Source: Lachnospiraceae bacterium UBA3645 (GTDB lineage Bacteria > Bacillota > Clostridia > Lachnospirales > Lachnospiraceae). Taken from it: DNA of 19,280 nt. The position numbers and the translations under genes were made by a program. The notes under the pieces were generated by a model that saw nothing but the letters and a program-made list of their open reading frames with translations, ran no database searches and had not been told where the DNA came from. This document shows positions 1 to 8,134 of the stretch, in pieces. The stretch spans positions 1 to 19,280 of the forward strand of contig DFKM01000011.1 of NCBI GenBank assembly GCA_002373555.1. Reading direction: 5' to 3'. How positions within the stretch are numbered: position 1 is the first letter of the stretch; every line of letters starts with the position of its first letter.

Positions 1-153
1 GAGGCGCAGCCGAAGGAAATGTGGCTGACGCATTTCTCCCCGGCCATGAACCGTCCGGAGGATTTCATCGACGAAGCGCGGCGGTATTTCCCAGCGGCAA
101 AGCTGGGGAAGGACGGAAAGAAGAGAACGCTGAAGTTTCCGGAAGAAGAGTAA
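1..153 (+). CDS. rnz: Ribonuclease Z, C-terminal end (partial)
   Basis: The frame is open from the first base of the window and encodes 50 residues before a TAA stop, so only the 3' end is present. The residues [12 protein letters not shown], followed by [13 protein letters not shown], match the C-terminus of RNase Z, the metallo-beta-lactamase-fold endonuclease that cuts the 3' trailer from tRNA precursors. In the family the HFSP segment supplies the last metal-coordinating histidine. The other motifs lie upstream of the window. tsaD begins 61 bases downstream on the same strand, with no terminator visible between them, so the two tRNA-maturation genes may be co-transcribed. The identification rests on a short tail, but the motif order is characteristic. 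Confidence 0.85.
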   Translation, partial: EAQPKEMWLTHFSPAMNRPEDFIDEARRYFPAAKLGKDGKKRTLKFPEEE

Positions 154-214
154 GGCACATGGATGGCTTCGGAAGGCCGCAGCAGTCCGTGACAGAAATA
201 TAAGGAATGTGGAT

Positions 215-1225
215 ATGAAAGATATTCTGGTTTTGGGAATTGAATCATCCTGTGATGAAACAGCCGCGTCCGTTGTTCGGAACGGAAGAGAGGTGCTGAG
301 CAATGTGATCTCGTCACAGGTGCCGACGCACACGCTGTACGGCGGCGTGGTGCCGGAGCTGGCGTCCAGGATGCATATAGAAGCGATCAATCCGGTCATC
401 CGCCAGGCGCTGGCAGAGGCTGACTGCACGCTTGAGGATATCGATGCGATCGGCGTGACGTACGGACCCGGTCTGGTCGGCGCGCTGCTGGTTGGCGTGG
501 CAGAGGCGAAGGCGCTGGCTTTCGCGGCGCACAAGCCGCTGATCGGCGTCAATCATATGGAGGGACATGTCTGCGCATCGCTGATCGAGCATCCGGATCT
601 GGAACCGCCGTTCCTGTGCCTGATCGTTTCCGGCGGACACACGCATCTGGCGGAAATGAAGGACTACGGGGATTTCCGGATCATCGGGCAGACGAGAGAT
701 GACGCTGCCGGCGAAGCTTTTGATAAGGTAGCCCGGGCGATCGGCCTTGGCTATCCCGGCGGGCCGAAGATCGAGAAGGCTGCAAGGGAGGGAAATCCGG
801 ATGCATTTCATTTCCCCAGAGGGAAGGTCGGCGAATCGGTTTATGATTTTACCTTCAGCGGGCTGAAATCGGCGGTGCTGAATACGCTGAACCAGATGGA
901 AATGAAGGGCGAGAAGATCGTTCCGGCGGATATCGCGGCTTCGTTCCAGAAAGCGGTGACGGAGGTGCTGACGGAGCATACGATCACAGCGGTGAAGGAG
1001 CTTGGCGAAGAGCGGATCGTGCTGTGCGGCGGCGTGGCTGCGAACGGCGCGCTGCGGGCAAGCCTGCAGGAAGCATGTGATAAGGCCGGGATCAGGCTGT
1101 ATGTGCCGTCCCCGATTTTCTGTACGGATAACGCTGCGATGATCGCGGTGGATGCGTATTATCATTTTATGAAGGGTGAACGTGCCGGATTCGACCTGAA
1201 TGCGGTGCCGAATCTGGAGCTGTAG
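215..1225 (+). CDS. tsaD: tRNA N6-adenosine threonylcarbamoyltransferase TsaD
   Basis: This 336-residue protein has the usual length of bacterial TsaD (Kae1/Qri7 family). With TsaB and TsaE, TsaD transfers threonylcarbamoyl from TC-AMP to A37 of ANN-decoding tRNAs in the cytoplasm. Visible motifs are GIESSCDET near the N-terminus, the metal-binding HMEGH (His114 and His118), [45 protein letters not shown] and CTDNAAMIA. The start is chosen at ATG 215 because an AAGGA at 202-206 lies 8 bases upstream. An in-frame GTG at 209 is only 2 bases from that site and is unlikely. The gene follows rnz on the same strand. No break, fusion or missing catalytic residue is seen. Confidence 0.97.
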   Translation: MKDILVLGIESSCDETAASVVRNGREVLSNVISSQVPTHTLYGGVVPELASRMHIEAINPVIRQALAEADCTLEDIDAIGVTYGPGLVGALLVGVAEAKALAFAAHKPLIGVNHMEGHVCASLIEHPDLEPPFLCLIVSGGHTHLAEMKDYGDFRIIGQTRDDAAGEAFDKVARAIGLGYPGGPKIEKAAREGNPDAFHFPRGKVGESVYDFTFSGLKSAVLNTLNQMEMKGEKIVPADIAASFQKAVTEVLTEHTITAVKELGEERIVLCGGVAANGALRASLQEACDKAGIRLYVPSPIFCTDNAAMIAVDAYYHFMKGERAGFDLNAVPNLEL

Positions 1226-1281
1226 GAAAGTATAGAAAGCAGGATATGCAGTTCAAGTGACGTTCTGCCGGACTGTTTCCT

Positions 1282-1588
1282 GAAGGATCCGCGCCCCTTC
1301 AGCATGCGGTTTTTGTAAAACCGAAAACAGAAAGCGGTGGATTCTTCCGCCTGTAGCGTCAGAATGACAAACGGGTTGTCCGATACTGACGATTTGTCAT
1401 CCTGAGGAGTGAAGCGACGAAGGATCCACGCCCTGCAGCATGCGGGTTTAGTAAAACCGAGAACTGAAAGCGGTGGATTCTTCCGCCTGCGGCATCAGAA
1501 TGACAAACGAGGATGTCAGATACTGACGAGCTGTCATCCTGAGGAGCGAAGCGACGAAGGATCCACGCCGTAAAACGTGCGGTTTTAC
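1282..1588 (+). repeat. 137-bp tandem repeat with internal inverted arms, tsaD-deoC intergenic region
   Basis: This region fills most of the 399-base gap between tsaD and deoC. GAAGGATCC recurs at 1282, 1419 and 1556, an exact 137-base period, giving two full units and a 33-base third. Each unit holds GGTGGATTCTTCCGCC and CAGAATGACAAA, then GTCATCCTGAGGAG and GAAGCGACGAAGGATCC. The second pair is roughly the reverse complement of the first, so a transcript could fold into a long imperfect hairpin. The truncated unit ends in a perfect small hairpin, GTAAAAC-gtgcg-GTTTTAC (1570-1588), 23 bases before the deoC Shine-Dalgarno site. From memory, GTCATCCTGAG...GAAGCGAAGGATC-like strings are dispersed repeats in many bacterial genomes. 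No open frame or promoter is convincing here, and nothing distinctive was seen in 1226-1281. Confidence 0.85.
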
Positions 1589-1624
1589 AAATACTTTATC
1601 TGCTTATTACCAAGGAGATCATCA

Positions 1625-2284
1625 ATGGATATCGAAAGAATTCTCGCAGCCTGTGATCACACGCTGCTCAAACCCGAAGCCACCTGGGAAGAAATCAAGG
1701 CCATCTGCGACGACGGCATGAAATATCACACTGCTTCGGTCTGCATTCCGCCCGCCTTTGTCGGTCTTGCCAAAGAATACGTCGGCGACGCCCTGAAGAT
1801 CTGTACTGTCATCGGGTTCCCGAACGGCTACAGCACGACAGCCGTGAAGGTCTTTGAAGCCGGCGATGCCGTGGACATGGGCGCCGACGAAATCGACATG
1901 GTCGTCAATGTCGGCTGGATCAAAGAAGGCAAGTTCGATGAAGTGAAGAACGAGATCGGCTTCATCAAGGATGTCTGCGGCAGGAGGATCCTGAAGGTGA
2001 TCCTGGAGGTCTGCCTGCTGACGGATGAAGAGATCGAGAAGGCCTGCGAGTGCGCCGTCAGTGCCGGCGCGGATTTCGTCAAGACCAGCACGGGCTTCTC
2101 GAAAGGCGGCGCCACGCTGCATGCTGTTGAACTAATGAAGAAGACCGTCGGAAATCGTTGCAAAGTCAAGGCGGCCGGCGGCATCAGCTCGCTTGAAGAC
2201 GCGGAAGCATTTCTGGCAGCCGGCGCTTCCCGTCTCGGCACCAGCCGGATCGTAAAAATCGTGAAGGAAAAGGAAATTCTGTAA
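1625..2284 (+). CDS. deoC: Deoxyribose-phosphate aldolase DeoC
   Basis: The 219-residue protein matches the length of the short bacterial DeoC class I aldolases. They cleave 2-deoxyribose-5-phosphate into glyceraldehyde-3-phosphate and acetaldehyde in deoxynucleoside salvage. The TIM-barrel motifs are clear: DHTLLKP at the start, [16 protein letters not shown] with the proton-relay Asp91, FVKTSTGFS with the Schiff-base Lys153, VKAAGGI with Lys182, and RLGTSR in the phosphate site. The start at ATG 1625 is set by AAGGAG at 1612-1617, 7 bases upstream. The frame is open further upstream, but those residues come from the repeat region and do not belong to the family. No other deo genes are adjacent, and no clear promoter is seen between the 137-bp repeats and the gene. 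Confidence 0.96.
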   Translation: MDIERILAACDHTLLKPEATWEEIKAICDDGMKYHTASVCIPPAFVGLAKEYVGDALKICTVIGFPNGYSTTAVKVFEAGDAVDMGADEIDMVVNVGWIKEGKFDEVKNEIGFIKDVCGRRILKVILEVCLLTDEEIEKACECAVSAGADFVKTSTGFSKGGATLHAVELMKKTVGNRCKVKAAGGISSLEDAEAFLAAGASRLGTSRIVKIVKEKEIL

Positions 2285-2329
2285 CGCAAGGCCGATGCGT
2301 TGAACGTGATACCTGACCCTGGACGGAAG

Positions 2330-2478
2330 TGCGTAAGAAAGAGCCCCGGCCAGGAAACTGCAGCCGTGGTTATGCAAGAACAGAGGGCAAAGGAGGAATG
2401 ACTGCCTGATGCTGTGCAAGAAAGCGCCCCTGCCAGGAAACTACTGCCACCGCCGTGCAAAAAAGAGAGATTGTCATA
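2330..2478 (+). repeat. Two diverged ~83-base direct repeats
   Basis: AAGAAAG followed by a CCCC block and CCAGGAAACT occurs at 2335-2359 and again at 2418-2442, an 83-base offset. Further shared words such as TGCAAGAA and TGCAAAAAA follow at a similar distance. The copies are diverged and not coding. They open the 736-base gap between deoC and the ABC-F gene. Between 2479 and 2641 only loose GTGCAA and ACTGCC-like words recur, and no gene or promoter is visible. Confidence 0.5.
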
Positions 2479-2641
2479 GTAATACTGCCTGCATTTGTGC
2501 AAAATTTGCTGTGATTTAGAAGAATGCTGCTATCATTTGTGCAATAATCAAGCTTCTGTCATGAACTACTGTCACTTTTCCTCATGATTTCTAAGCTCGA
2601 AAAGGGAAAAAGGGACAGCAAACTTGGATTTCTGCATGAAA

Positions 2642-2746
2642 ATTGCACGTAACAAGACAGTAAATTGGAATAACCAGGCGATAATTGCACGTAAAGAGAC
2701 AGTAAAGCGGGATAAGCAGGCGATAATTGCACAGAGCTGGGCAGTA
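2642..2746 (+). repeat. 42-base tandem repeat, 2.5 copies
   Basis: Units start at 2642, 2684 and 2726, each with ATTGCACGTAA or a close variant. The first two continue with GACAGTAAA and end in CAGGCGATA. The third stops after about 21 bases (ATTGCACAGAG, then GCAGTA). The period is exactly 42 bases, a multiple of three, so a short in-frame translation on either strand looks repetitive, but there is no ribosome binding site or coding signature. This is the second repeat family in the deoC to ABC-F gap. Confidence 0.8.
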
Positions 2747-2815
2747 TTTTTGAAGAATAGAAGAATAGTTGCACCGGCAGCCTATGCCAGACGGGAAACA
2801 GTGAAACTGCCTGCA

Positions 2816-2940
2816 GCACCGTGACCAATAGACAGCACTGTGACCAATAGACAGCACTGTGACCAATAGACAGCACCGTGACCAATAGACTGAACTGTGG
2901 CCAGTAGACAGCGCAGCGACCAACAGACTTCACCGTGACC
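2816..2940 (+). repeat. 19-base tandem repeat, 6.5 copies
   Basis: The unit GCACYGTGACCAATAGACA is repeated head to tail at 2816, 2835, 2854, 2873, 2892 and 2911, with a partial copy at 2930-2940. The first four units are nearly identical and the last three decay progressively, the usual pattern of a slippage-grown array with ageing edges. There are no unique spacers, so it is not a CRISPR array. It ends 80 bases before the ABC-F start codon. Nothing recognisable was seen in 2941-3007, and a GGGAGG Shine-Dalgarno site for the next gene lies at 3008-3013. Confidence 0.92.
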
Positions 2941-3020
2941 TGCCGTCTGCATCCTCCATAAATAGAATCGTCCATTCAGTTAGCAGCCGCAGAAGTGAGA
3001 ATACCCCGGGAGGCCGCATC

Positions 3021-4958
3021 ATGCTTCTTTCCATCACCAACACCAGCGTCTCTCTCGCCGGGGAGACGATTCTCGATCATATCGATTTTGAGATCAAAGG
3101 AAAAGAGAAGATCGCCGTGATCGGAAGAAACGGTGCCGGCAAGACTACGCTCTTAAAGTTGATCGCAGGGGAACTGTCCCCGGAACGGAATGAGAAGGAT
3201 CAGGCTGCCGGTATCCGTACAAGCCGCAGTCTCACGATCGAGATGCTGCCGCAGGATCCGCTCGCGGAGGAACAGCGTTCGGTCCGCGAATGGATCGAAG
3301 CACAGATTTCCGTATCCGGCGAGCAGGAAGAAGCTTTCCGCAAAACAGAACGGATTTCTTCCGAATCGAGCCGGGAGCGGCAGGCCGGTCCGACCGAAAA
3401 AGAATACTACCGCACCCAGGCCGAATTCCGCGCGATCCTCACGGGACTCGGCTTTTCGCTTACGGATCTTGACAAGCCCGCCGCGGATTTTTCCGGCGGC
3501 TGGCGGACCAGGCTGGCCCTCGCCGGACTCATTTTCCGGGAACCGGATATCCTGCTGCTGGACGAACCGACCAATCATCTGGACAATGAAGCCTGCGAAT
3601 GGCTGGAAGGTTATCTGAAAAGCTATCCGAAAGCAGTGGTCATGGTCTCGCACGACCGGTATTTCATGGACGAGACAGCAGAGATCGTCTATGAGATCGA
3701 GAAGAAAAAGCTCATCAAATACAACGGCAATTACTCGGCATACAGAAAAGAAAAAGCCAGGCGGTATCAGGCAGCTGTGAAGGAATACCGGAAACAGAAA
3801 GCCGAAGAAGAAAGGCTGACGGCCCTGATCGAAAAATTCAAAACAAAACCCAGAAAAGCCGCATTTGCACGGACAAGAAAGAAGCTGCTCTCGCGCATGG
3901 AAAAGCCGGCTGCGCCGGATGTTTCCGGCCGCAAAGTACAGATCCGGCAGACAGAACCGCATAAGCCCGGCCCGAAATGCGTCTTCGATATCAAAGAGCT
4001 GGTGACGGGCTACGATCCGGCGCATCCGCAGAAACGGATCTCCATGCGGATCAGCCGCGGTGCGAAGATCGGCATCTTCGGGCCGAACGGCAGCGGCAAG
4101 AGCACATTCATCAAAACGCTTGCGGGCAGCATCCCGAAGATCGCCGGCAGATGTGTGATGGGAGAAAACATTGATGCGGCATATTACGATCAGCTGAGCA
4201 CGGAAAACATGCCGGACGGCAGAGTGCTGGAGGTCTTTCGAAAGCGGTTTCCCTTATATACCGAGCAGGAGGCGCGCAGCATTCTCGCCGGCTATCTCTT
4301 TTTCGGAAAAGATGCCGGGAAAAAGCTCACCGATCTTTCCGGCGGCGAAAAAGCACGGTTCACCCTGATGATGATCCTGGAATCCGGGCCGAACCTGCTG
4401 CTTCTGGATGAGCCGACGAATCATCTGGACATCCCCGCGAAGGAGATCTTCGAGGATATGCTGCTGGCATATTCCGGTACGCTGCTTTTCGTCACCCATG
4501 ACAGGTATTTTCTGAAGAAGTGTGCGCAGTCGCTGCTGTATTTTCCGCCGGAAGATGCGCCGGTCCGGTTCTTCCCTTATGATTATGATCACTATGTCGT
4601 GAAGCACGCAAAGGGCGCGCGCGGTGAGAATCTGTCGGCCGAGCGGCTGATGTACGAAGAGGCGATGGTGGAATCGCTGCGGGCCGTGCCGAAACGGGAA
4701 CGGCATGAGATCCGTGTGTCGACCGAGACAGCGCATACGGACTGGAAGCTCGGCATGTGCGAAGAGGAGATGGAAGCGTCCGCAGACCAGCTGGAGCAGC
4801 TGTATGAACAGTACGAGATTCCTCCGGCATGGATGGAAGAAGCGGAGCGGAGCACGGCAGAGAAAAAGTTCGCCGACGCGGAAAAACGTTACACCCGCGC
4901 CTGTATTGACTGGTACGAGACCTGGGCAGAGGGAAACGGCAGTGAATTGACATTCTGA
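3021..4958 (+). CDS. ABC-F family ATP-binding protein
   Basis: The 645-residue protein has two fused ABC ATPase domains and no membrane segment, the ABC-F layout of cytosolic, ribosome-associated ATPases. Domain 1 has Walker A GRNGAGKT (35-42), signature FSGGWRTRLALA (157-168) and Walker B DILLLDEPTNHLD (176-188). The charged inter-domain linker (about 225-300) is rich in Lys, Arg and Glu. Domain 2 has Walker A GPNGSGKST (354-362), signature LSGGEKARFTL (439-449) and LLLLDEPTNHLD (459-470). The C-terminal extension (about 535-640) is charged and probably coiled coil. Both domains keep the catalytic Glu after the Walker B Asp. The start is ATG 3021, with GGGAGG 7 bases upstream. Length and architecture resemble housekeeping members such as YdiF or YkpA/Uup, but a role in antibiotic resistance cannot be excluded from sequence. 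Confidence 0.93.
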   Translation: MLLSITNTSVSLAGETILDHIDFEIKGKEKIAVIGRNGAGKTTLLKLIAGELSPERNEKDQAAGIRTSRSLTIEMLPQDPLAEEQRSVREWIEAQISVSGEQEEAFRKTERISSESSRERQAGPTEKEYYRTQAEFRAILTGLGFSLTDLDKPAADFSGGWRTRLALAGLIFREPDILLLDEPTNHLDNEACEWLEGYLKSYPKAVVMVSHDRYFMDETAEIVYEIEKKKLIKYNGNYSAYRKEKARRYQAAVKEYRKQKAEEERLTALIEKFKTKPRKAAFARTRKKLLSRMEKPAAPDVSGRKVQIRQTEPHKPGPKCVFDIKELVTGYDPAHPQKRISMRISRGAKIGIFGPNGSGKSTFIKTLAGSIPKIAGRCVMGENIDAAYYDQLSTENMPDGRVLEVFRKRFPLYTEQEARSILAGYLFFGKDAGKKLTDLSGGEKARFTLMMILESGPNLLLLDEPTNHLDIPAKEIFEDMLLAYSGTLLFVTHDRYFLKKCAQSLLYFPPEDAPVRFFPYDYDHYVVKHAKGARGENLSAERLMYEEAMVESLRAVPKRERHEIRVSTETAHTDWKLGMCEEEMEASADQLEQLYEQYEIPPAWMEEAERSTAEKKFADAEKRYTRACIDWYETWAEGNGSELTF

Positions 4959-5048
4959 TGCCGGAAGCAGAGGAATCCACCGCATGCAGTATTCGGCTTT
5001 TGAAAACTGCCCCCGGCCGGGAAAGCCCGTCTGCATACGCATATCCGG

Positions 5049-5077
5049 TTGACGGGACTGACCATGAAATCTATAAT
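5049..5077 (+). promoter_or_regulatory. Sigma-A-type promoter upstream of the small secreted protein gene
   Basis: TTGACG (5049-5054) and a consensus TATAAT (5072-5077) are separated by exactly 17 bases. Transcription would begin near 5084, about 45 bases before the start codon at 5129. It lies in the 170-base gap after the ABC-F gene and could drive the secreted-protein, thyA and BIG2-protein genes, whose gaps are only 38 and 29 bases. Confidence 0.75.
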
Positions 5078-5128
5078 TGAATCATCCGGCAGACAGCAGC
5101 CGGCCATTCAGGAGAGGGGGAGAAAACA

Positions 5129-5542
5129 ATGAAACGAAAATTCGGCACGGGCATTTTTCTGATGCTCCTTATGGTGGCAGCACTCAGCGCGGCTGTTCCC
5201 GTCAGCGCAAAGAAATACAGCGAGAACGGCACCTGGAAGCGCAAGATCGGCAAGACCACCTGGTATTTTGACGTCAATGATTATACCAGCCGGGAGCCCG
5301 GTTCGAAGTATTACGGTTCGGTTTGTATTTTCAAAGGAAAGAAAAATCTGAACAGCCGCAAATACTGTGTGTATGCGCAGTATACAAAGCTCGGCACGAA
5401 CAAATATCAGATCAAGTACAAAGGCGGCAAGATCCGCTTTACAGTCTCGAAAAAGAGCATCAAGCTCCAGCAGAAATCCGGAAAAGTCAAGGGCGTAAAG
5501 CTCAAAGGAAAGTTCAAGCTGGTCAAGAGACATTATTCATAA
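5129..5542 (+). CDS. Small secreted, lysine-rich protein of unknown function
   Basis: This 137-residue protein begins with a clear signal peptide: a basic MKRK start, a hydrophobic core from about residue 8 to 23, and a likely signal-peptidase site after VSA at residue 27. The mature part is about 110 residues, strongly basic, and rich in Lys, Tyr, Gly and Ser. It has two cysteines (66 and 80) that could form a disulfide outside the cell. Alternating hydrophobic and basic residues in the second half suggest a small beta-sheet domain. No family was recognised. A purine-rich GGGGGAG (5116-5122) serves as ribosome binding site, and a strong promoter lies just upstream. The next gene, thyA, is 38 bases away. 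The secretion signal is confident and the function is unknown. Confidence 0.85.
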   Translation: MKRKFGTGIFLMLLMVAALSAAVPVSAKKYSENGTWKRKIGKTTWYFDVNDYTSREPGSKYYGSVCIFKGKKNLNSRKYCVYAQYTKLGTNKYQIKYKGGKIRFTVSKKSIKLQQKSGKVKGVKLKGKFKLVKRHYS

Positions 5543-5580
5543 GACATACCCTGCATTCTGCAGCAGAAACGGAGCGTATC

Positions 5581-6459
5581 ATGACCAGAGCAGACCATTA
5601 CATGGCAGAAGATATAAAGAACATCCTGGCGCACGGCTATAAGGATGAGAATCCCAGGCCGAAGTACGCGGACGGCACGCCGGCGTATACATTTTCGGTG
5701 AATCACAATGTCCGGAAATATGATTTGTCGGCAGGTGATTTCCCGGTCCTGACACTGCGCCGGATGGCCTGGAAGACCGGCATCCGGGAGATCTTCACGA
5801 TCTATCAGAAGCCGACCAACAAGATAGCCGAGATGAAAGAACTGGGCGTGACCTGGTGGGATCCGTGGGACATCGGCGACGGCACGATCGGCCAGCGCTA
5901 CGGCGCGACCGTCGGCAGATATGATTTGATCAAAAACCTGATCGCAGATATTGAGAAAGATCCTTACGGCAGACGGAAGGTGGTCTCCCTGTGGCAGGAG
6001 ACGGATCTGCATGAGACGCCCGGACTTGCCCCCTGTGCCTTCCTCACGATCTGGAATGTCCGCGGGAAGTTCCTGGACATGATGATGGTGCAGCGCAGCG
6101 GCGATATGCTGACGGCCTCCGGGGCCGGCGGCGTGAACGAGATCCAGTATGCCGCGCTGTTGATGATGATCGCGAGACACACCGGATACGAGCCCGGCGT
6201 GTTCACGCATATGGTGGCGAACGAGCAGATCTACGACCGCCATGTCGGGCAGGCGAACGAACTGCTGCGGAGATTCGAGGAACGGAAGAAGGAGGAATCC
6301 GCCGGCGCAGCCGGAAATGGAACCGCGGAACTTCCGAAGCAGCCTGCGCTGATCCTGAAGCCGGATGCAAAGGATTTCTATTCCATCACCATCGACGAGT
6401 TTGAAATGAAGGATTACGATCCCATGACGCCGCAGCTGAAGCTGGAGCTGGGGATCTGA
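5581..6459 (+). CDS. thyA: Thymidylate synthase ThyA
   Basis: The 292-residue protein converts dUMP to dTMP using methylene-tetrahydrofolate. Motifs visible are FPVLTLRRMAWKTGIREI near residue 54, the phosphate-binding RR pair (131-132), LAPCAFLTIW with catalytic Cys152, QRSGD (171-175) and GGVNEIQYAALL (183-194) with the dUMP-contacting Asn186, then IYDRH (217-221). The pattern resembles the phage/Bacillus ThyA subfamily more than the E. coli type. The position of the E. coli dUMP-contacting His before the Tyr of IY is Gln216 here, and the His after the catalytic Cys is Ala. A variable acidic stretch at 235-252 looks like a loop insertion. The start at ATG 5581 has GGAG 6 bases upstream. An open upstream extension overlaps the preceding secreted-protein gene and is not part of ThyA. 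thyA lies between two genes for secreted proteins. Confidence 0.93.
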   Translation: MTRADHYMAEDIKNILAHGYKDENPRPKYADGTPAYTFSVNHNVRKYDLSAGDFPVLTLRRMAWKTGIREIFTIYQKPTNKIAEMKELGVTWWDPWDIGDGTIGQRYGATVGRYDLIKNLIADIEKDPYGRRKVVSLWQETDLHETPGLAPCAFLTIWNVRGKFLDMMMVQRSGDMLTASGAGGVNEIQYAALLMMIARHTGYEPGVFTHMVANEQIYDRHVGQANELLRRFEERKKEESAGAAGNGTAELPKQPALILKPDAKDFYSITIDEFEMKDYDPMTPQLKLELGI

Positions 6460-6488
6460 TTCGATAAATGAAAGGAGAAAGAAAGACA

Positions 6489-8087
6489 ATGAAGAAACTG
6501 TCAGGAATCATTATGACCGCGGCATGCCTGATGGCCGCCTTCTATTTGATGATCTGTGCGGGCGCTGTCCATGCGGACGAGCTTGCCAGTCCGATGCTTG
6601 ACATCAACGGGGTCGAGATCTATGACGGATCCATGGGGATGGAGTACGGTCTGCAGACAGAGGCAATCGCAGAACTGCCCGCGGGGATCTCATTTGATCC
6701 TGCCACCTACACCGTGACGCTGGAGAATGTGAACGTGACTGTCCCTGCTGACAGTGAGTTTATCGACGGAACGAGTTACGGCGCCGGTCAGACGCATGAC
6801 CTGCATATCGTTCTGAAAGGAAACAATGTCATTAACTGCCAGAACTATACTTCTGACGAAGAATACAATCCCGAGCTGATTCATAATAACGGTAATCTTA
6901 TCATCGAAGGAAACGGTACGCTTACGATTAAGAATAACATGACAACGCTGGTCGATCTTCACGACTCGGAAATGCGGAATCTGACGATTAAGAACTGCAC
7001 GATCAACACGGATTTCGGATATAAGAGATGGGAGCTCTTCAGCGTACAGGATCTTATCCTTGAAGGATGCACGCTGAATGTGAATTACAGTACCGACTTT
7101 CCGGAAGAGTTTGATGACCATACAGGGACAGCTTCGCTGACGGATATCAGGGGCGGCCTGATCATGAAAAATGCTGTATGGAATATCAGGACTTCCGGTC
7201 AGAATGATGACTTTTATGCCGATCTTGATGCAGGATCGAATGCGGAATTCCATAATTCCACCCTGAACATTACCGGCGGAAAGTTCAGTTATCTCGAATT
7301 CAGCACGGGCGATGTCATATTCGATAATTCCTCTTTCCTGGGAGGCGAGGCATTTTCGGGCATCAATGCGGGGGATCCGGCGACACAGACATACTATAAT
7401 TTCCTTAACAAACATCAGTATGTGAACGGCGAATACAAAGGGGATGTATATTCCGGAAAAAGCAGCGCGGCAGACCTGAGGCTCTATTTTGATATCGTTC
7501 CGTATAAAGAGACCGGAACAAAGGGAACCGAGAATAAGGAGACAGAGAATAAAAATACAGAGATCAAAGTCTCCTCTGTTAAGATCAGTGCACCCAGCAA
7601 AAAAATCGCTGCCGGCAAGAAAGTTCAGCTAAAGGCGGCTATTCTTCCGGCGAATGCGGCCAATAAAACCGTGAAATGGACATCCAGCAATACCAAGGTC
7701 GCGAAAGTAAGCTCCTCCGGAAAAGTAACACTTCTGAAGAAATCCGGAGGGAAAAAGGTTACGATCACGGCAGCTGCGCAGGACGGCTCCGGGAAGAAAG
7801 CGACTATCGTCATCAAATCGATGAAGGGTGTTGTCAAAAAAATCAAGTTGTCCGGAGCGAAGACTGTAAAAGCCGGAAAATCGATCAAACTGAAAGCCAA
7901 AATCACGGCTTCAAAAGGAGCCAACAAAACGCTCAAATGGACCAGCAGTAATAAAAAATATGCAAAAGTCACACAGAAGGGCAAGGTTACCACGCTGAAG
8001 GCCGGCAAAGGAAAGACCGTGAAGATCACGGCAAAAGCACTGGACGGCAGCAACAAGAAGGCCGTATTCAAGATCAAGATCAAATAA
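6489..8087 (+). CDS. Secreted protein with beta-helix-like N-terminal region and two C-terminal BIG2 domains
   Basis: The 532-residue protein starts with a signal peptide (MKKLSGIIM, a hydrophobic stretch, likely cut near VHA-DE at about residue 30). Residues about 75-300 contain recurring short strands with Asn and Thr turns (IIEGNGTLTIKNN, NLTIKNCTIN, LILEGCTLNVN, FHNSTLNITGGKF), which suggests a right-handed beta-helix or carbohydrate-active fold, though no catalytic motif was identified. A Glu/Lys/Thr linker (about 340-360) leads to two bacterial Ig-like group 2 repeats (about 362-443 and 447-532), each with a KWTSSN core followed by GKVT and KKVTITA- or KTVKITA-type strands. No LPxTG or other wall anchor is seen, so it is probably released or held loosely through the basic BIG2 domains. 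ATG 6489 is preferred over ATG 6468 because AAGGAG lies at 6472-6477 and the shorter start begins with a proper signal peptide. thyA ends 29 bases upstream. Confidence 0.85.
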   Translation: MKKLSGIIMTAACLMAAFYLMICAGAVHADELASPMLDINGVEIYDGSMGMEYGLQTEAIAELPAGISFDPATYTVTLENVNVTVPADSEFIDGTSYGAGQTHDLHIVLKGNNVINCQNYTSDEEYNPELIHNNGNLIIEGNGTLTIKNNMTTLVDLHDSEMRNLTIKNCTINTDFGYKRWELFSVQDLILEGCTLNVNYSTDFPEEFDDHTGTASLTDIRGGLIMKNAVWNIRTSGQNDDFYADLDAGSNAEFHNSTLNITGGKFSYLEFSTGDVIFDNSSFLGGEAFSGINAGDPATQTYYNFLNKHQYVNGEYKGDVYSGKSSAADLRLYFDIVPYKETGTKGTENKETENKNTEIKVSSVKISAPSKKIAAGKKVQLKAAILPANAANKTVKWTSSNTKVAKVSSSGKVTLLKKSGGKKVTITAAAQDGSGKKATIVIKSMKGVVKKIKLSGAKTVKAGKSIKLKAKITASKGANKTLKWTSSNKKYAKVTQKGKVTTLKAGKGKTVKITAKALDGSNKKAVFKIKIK

Positions 8088-8092
8088 CAGGA

Positions 8093-8127
8093 AAAAGTGG
8101 ACAGGTCCTGCGGGCCAGTCCACTTTT
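8093..8127. terminator. Bidirectional intrinsic terminator between convergent genes
   Basis: AAAAGTGGAC (8093-8102) pairs perfectly with GTCCACTTTT (8118-8127). The stem continues past an A-A mismatch with GGTCC/GGGCC around a TGC loop. The A-run on the left and T-run on the right give a U-tract in both directions, as expected in the 47-base gap between the convergent BIG2-protein and phosphohexomutase genes. Confidence 0.9.
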
Positions 8128-8134
8128 CAGATAC

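Noticed and set aside
314..1165. Long antisense frame across tsaD
   Set aside because: It is a shadow of a strongly conserved gene. Similar antisense frames across thyA, the ABC-F gene, potA and deoC were dismissed for the same reason.
2816..2940. Possible CRISPR array
   Set aside because: Units are contiguous 19-mers with no unique spacers, and no cas genes are present.
2559..2975. Minus-strand open frames with a repetitive protein (recurring LLVTVLSIGH and VYWSQ words)
   Set aside because: They are produced by reading the 19-base tandem array in successive frames. There is no ribosome binding site and no family resemblance.
4990..5030. GC-rich palindromic words after the ABC-F gene as a terminator
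   Set aside because: CCCCGGCCGGG is not followed by a T-run and no stable extended stem was found.
5323..5580. N-terminal extension of ThyA
   Set aside because: It overlaps the secreted-protein gene, is not ThyA-like, and ATG 5581 has its own GGAG site and fits the family start.
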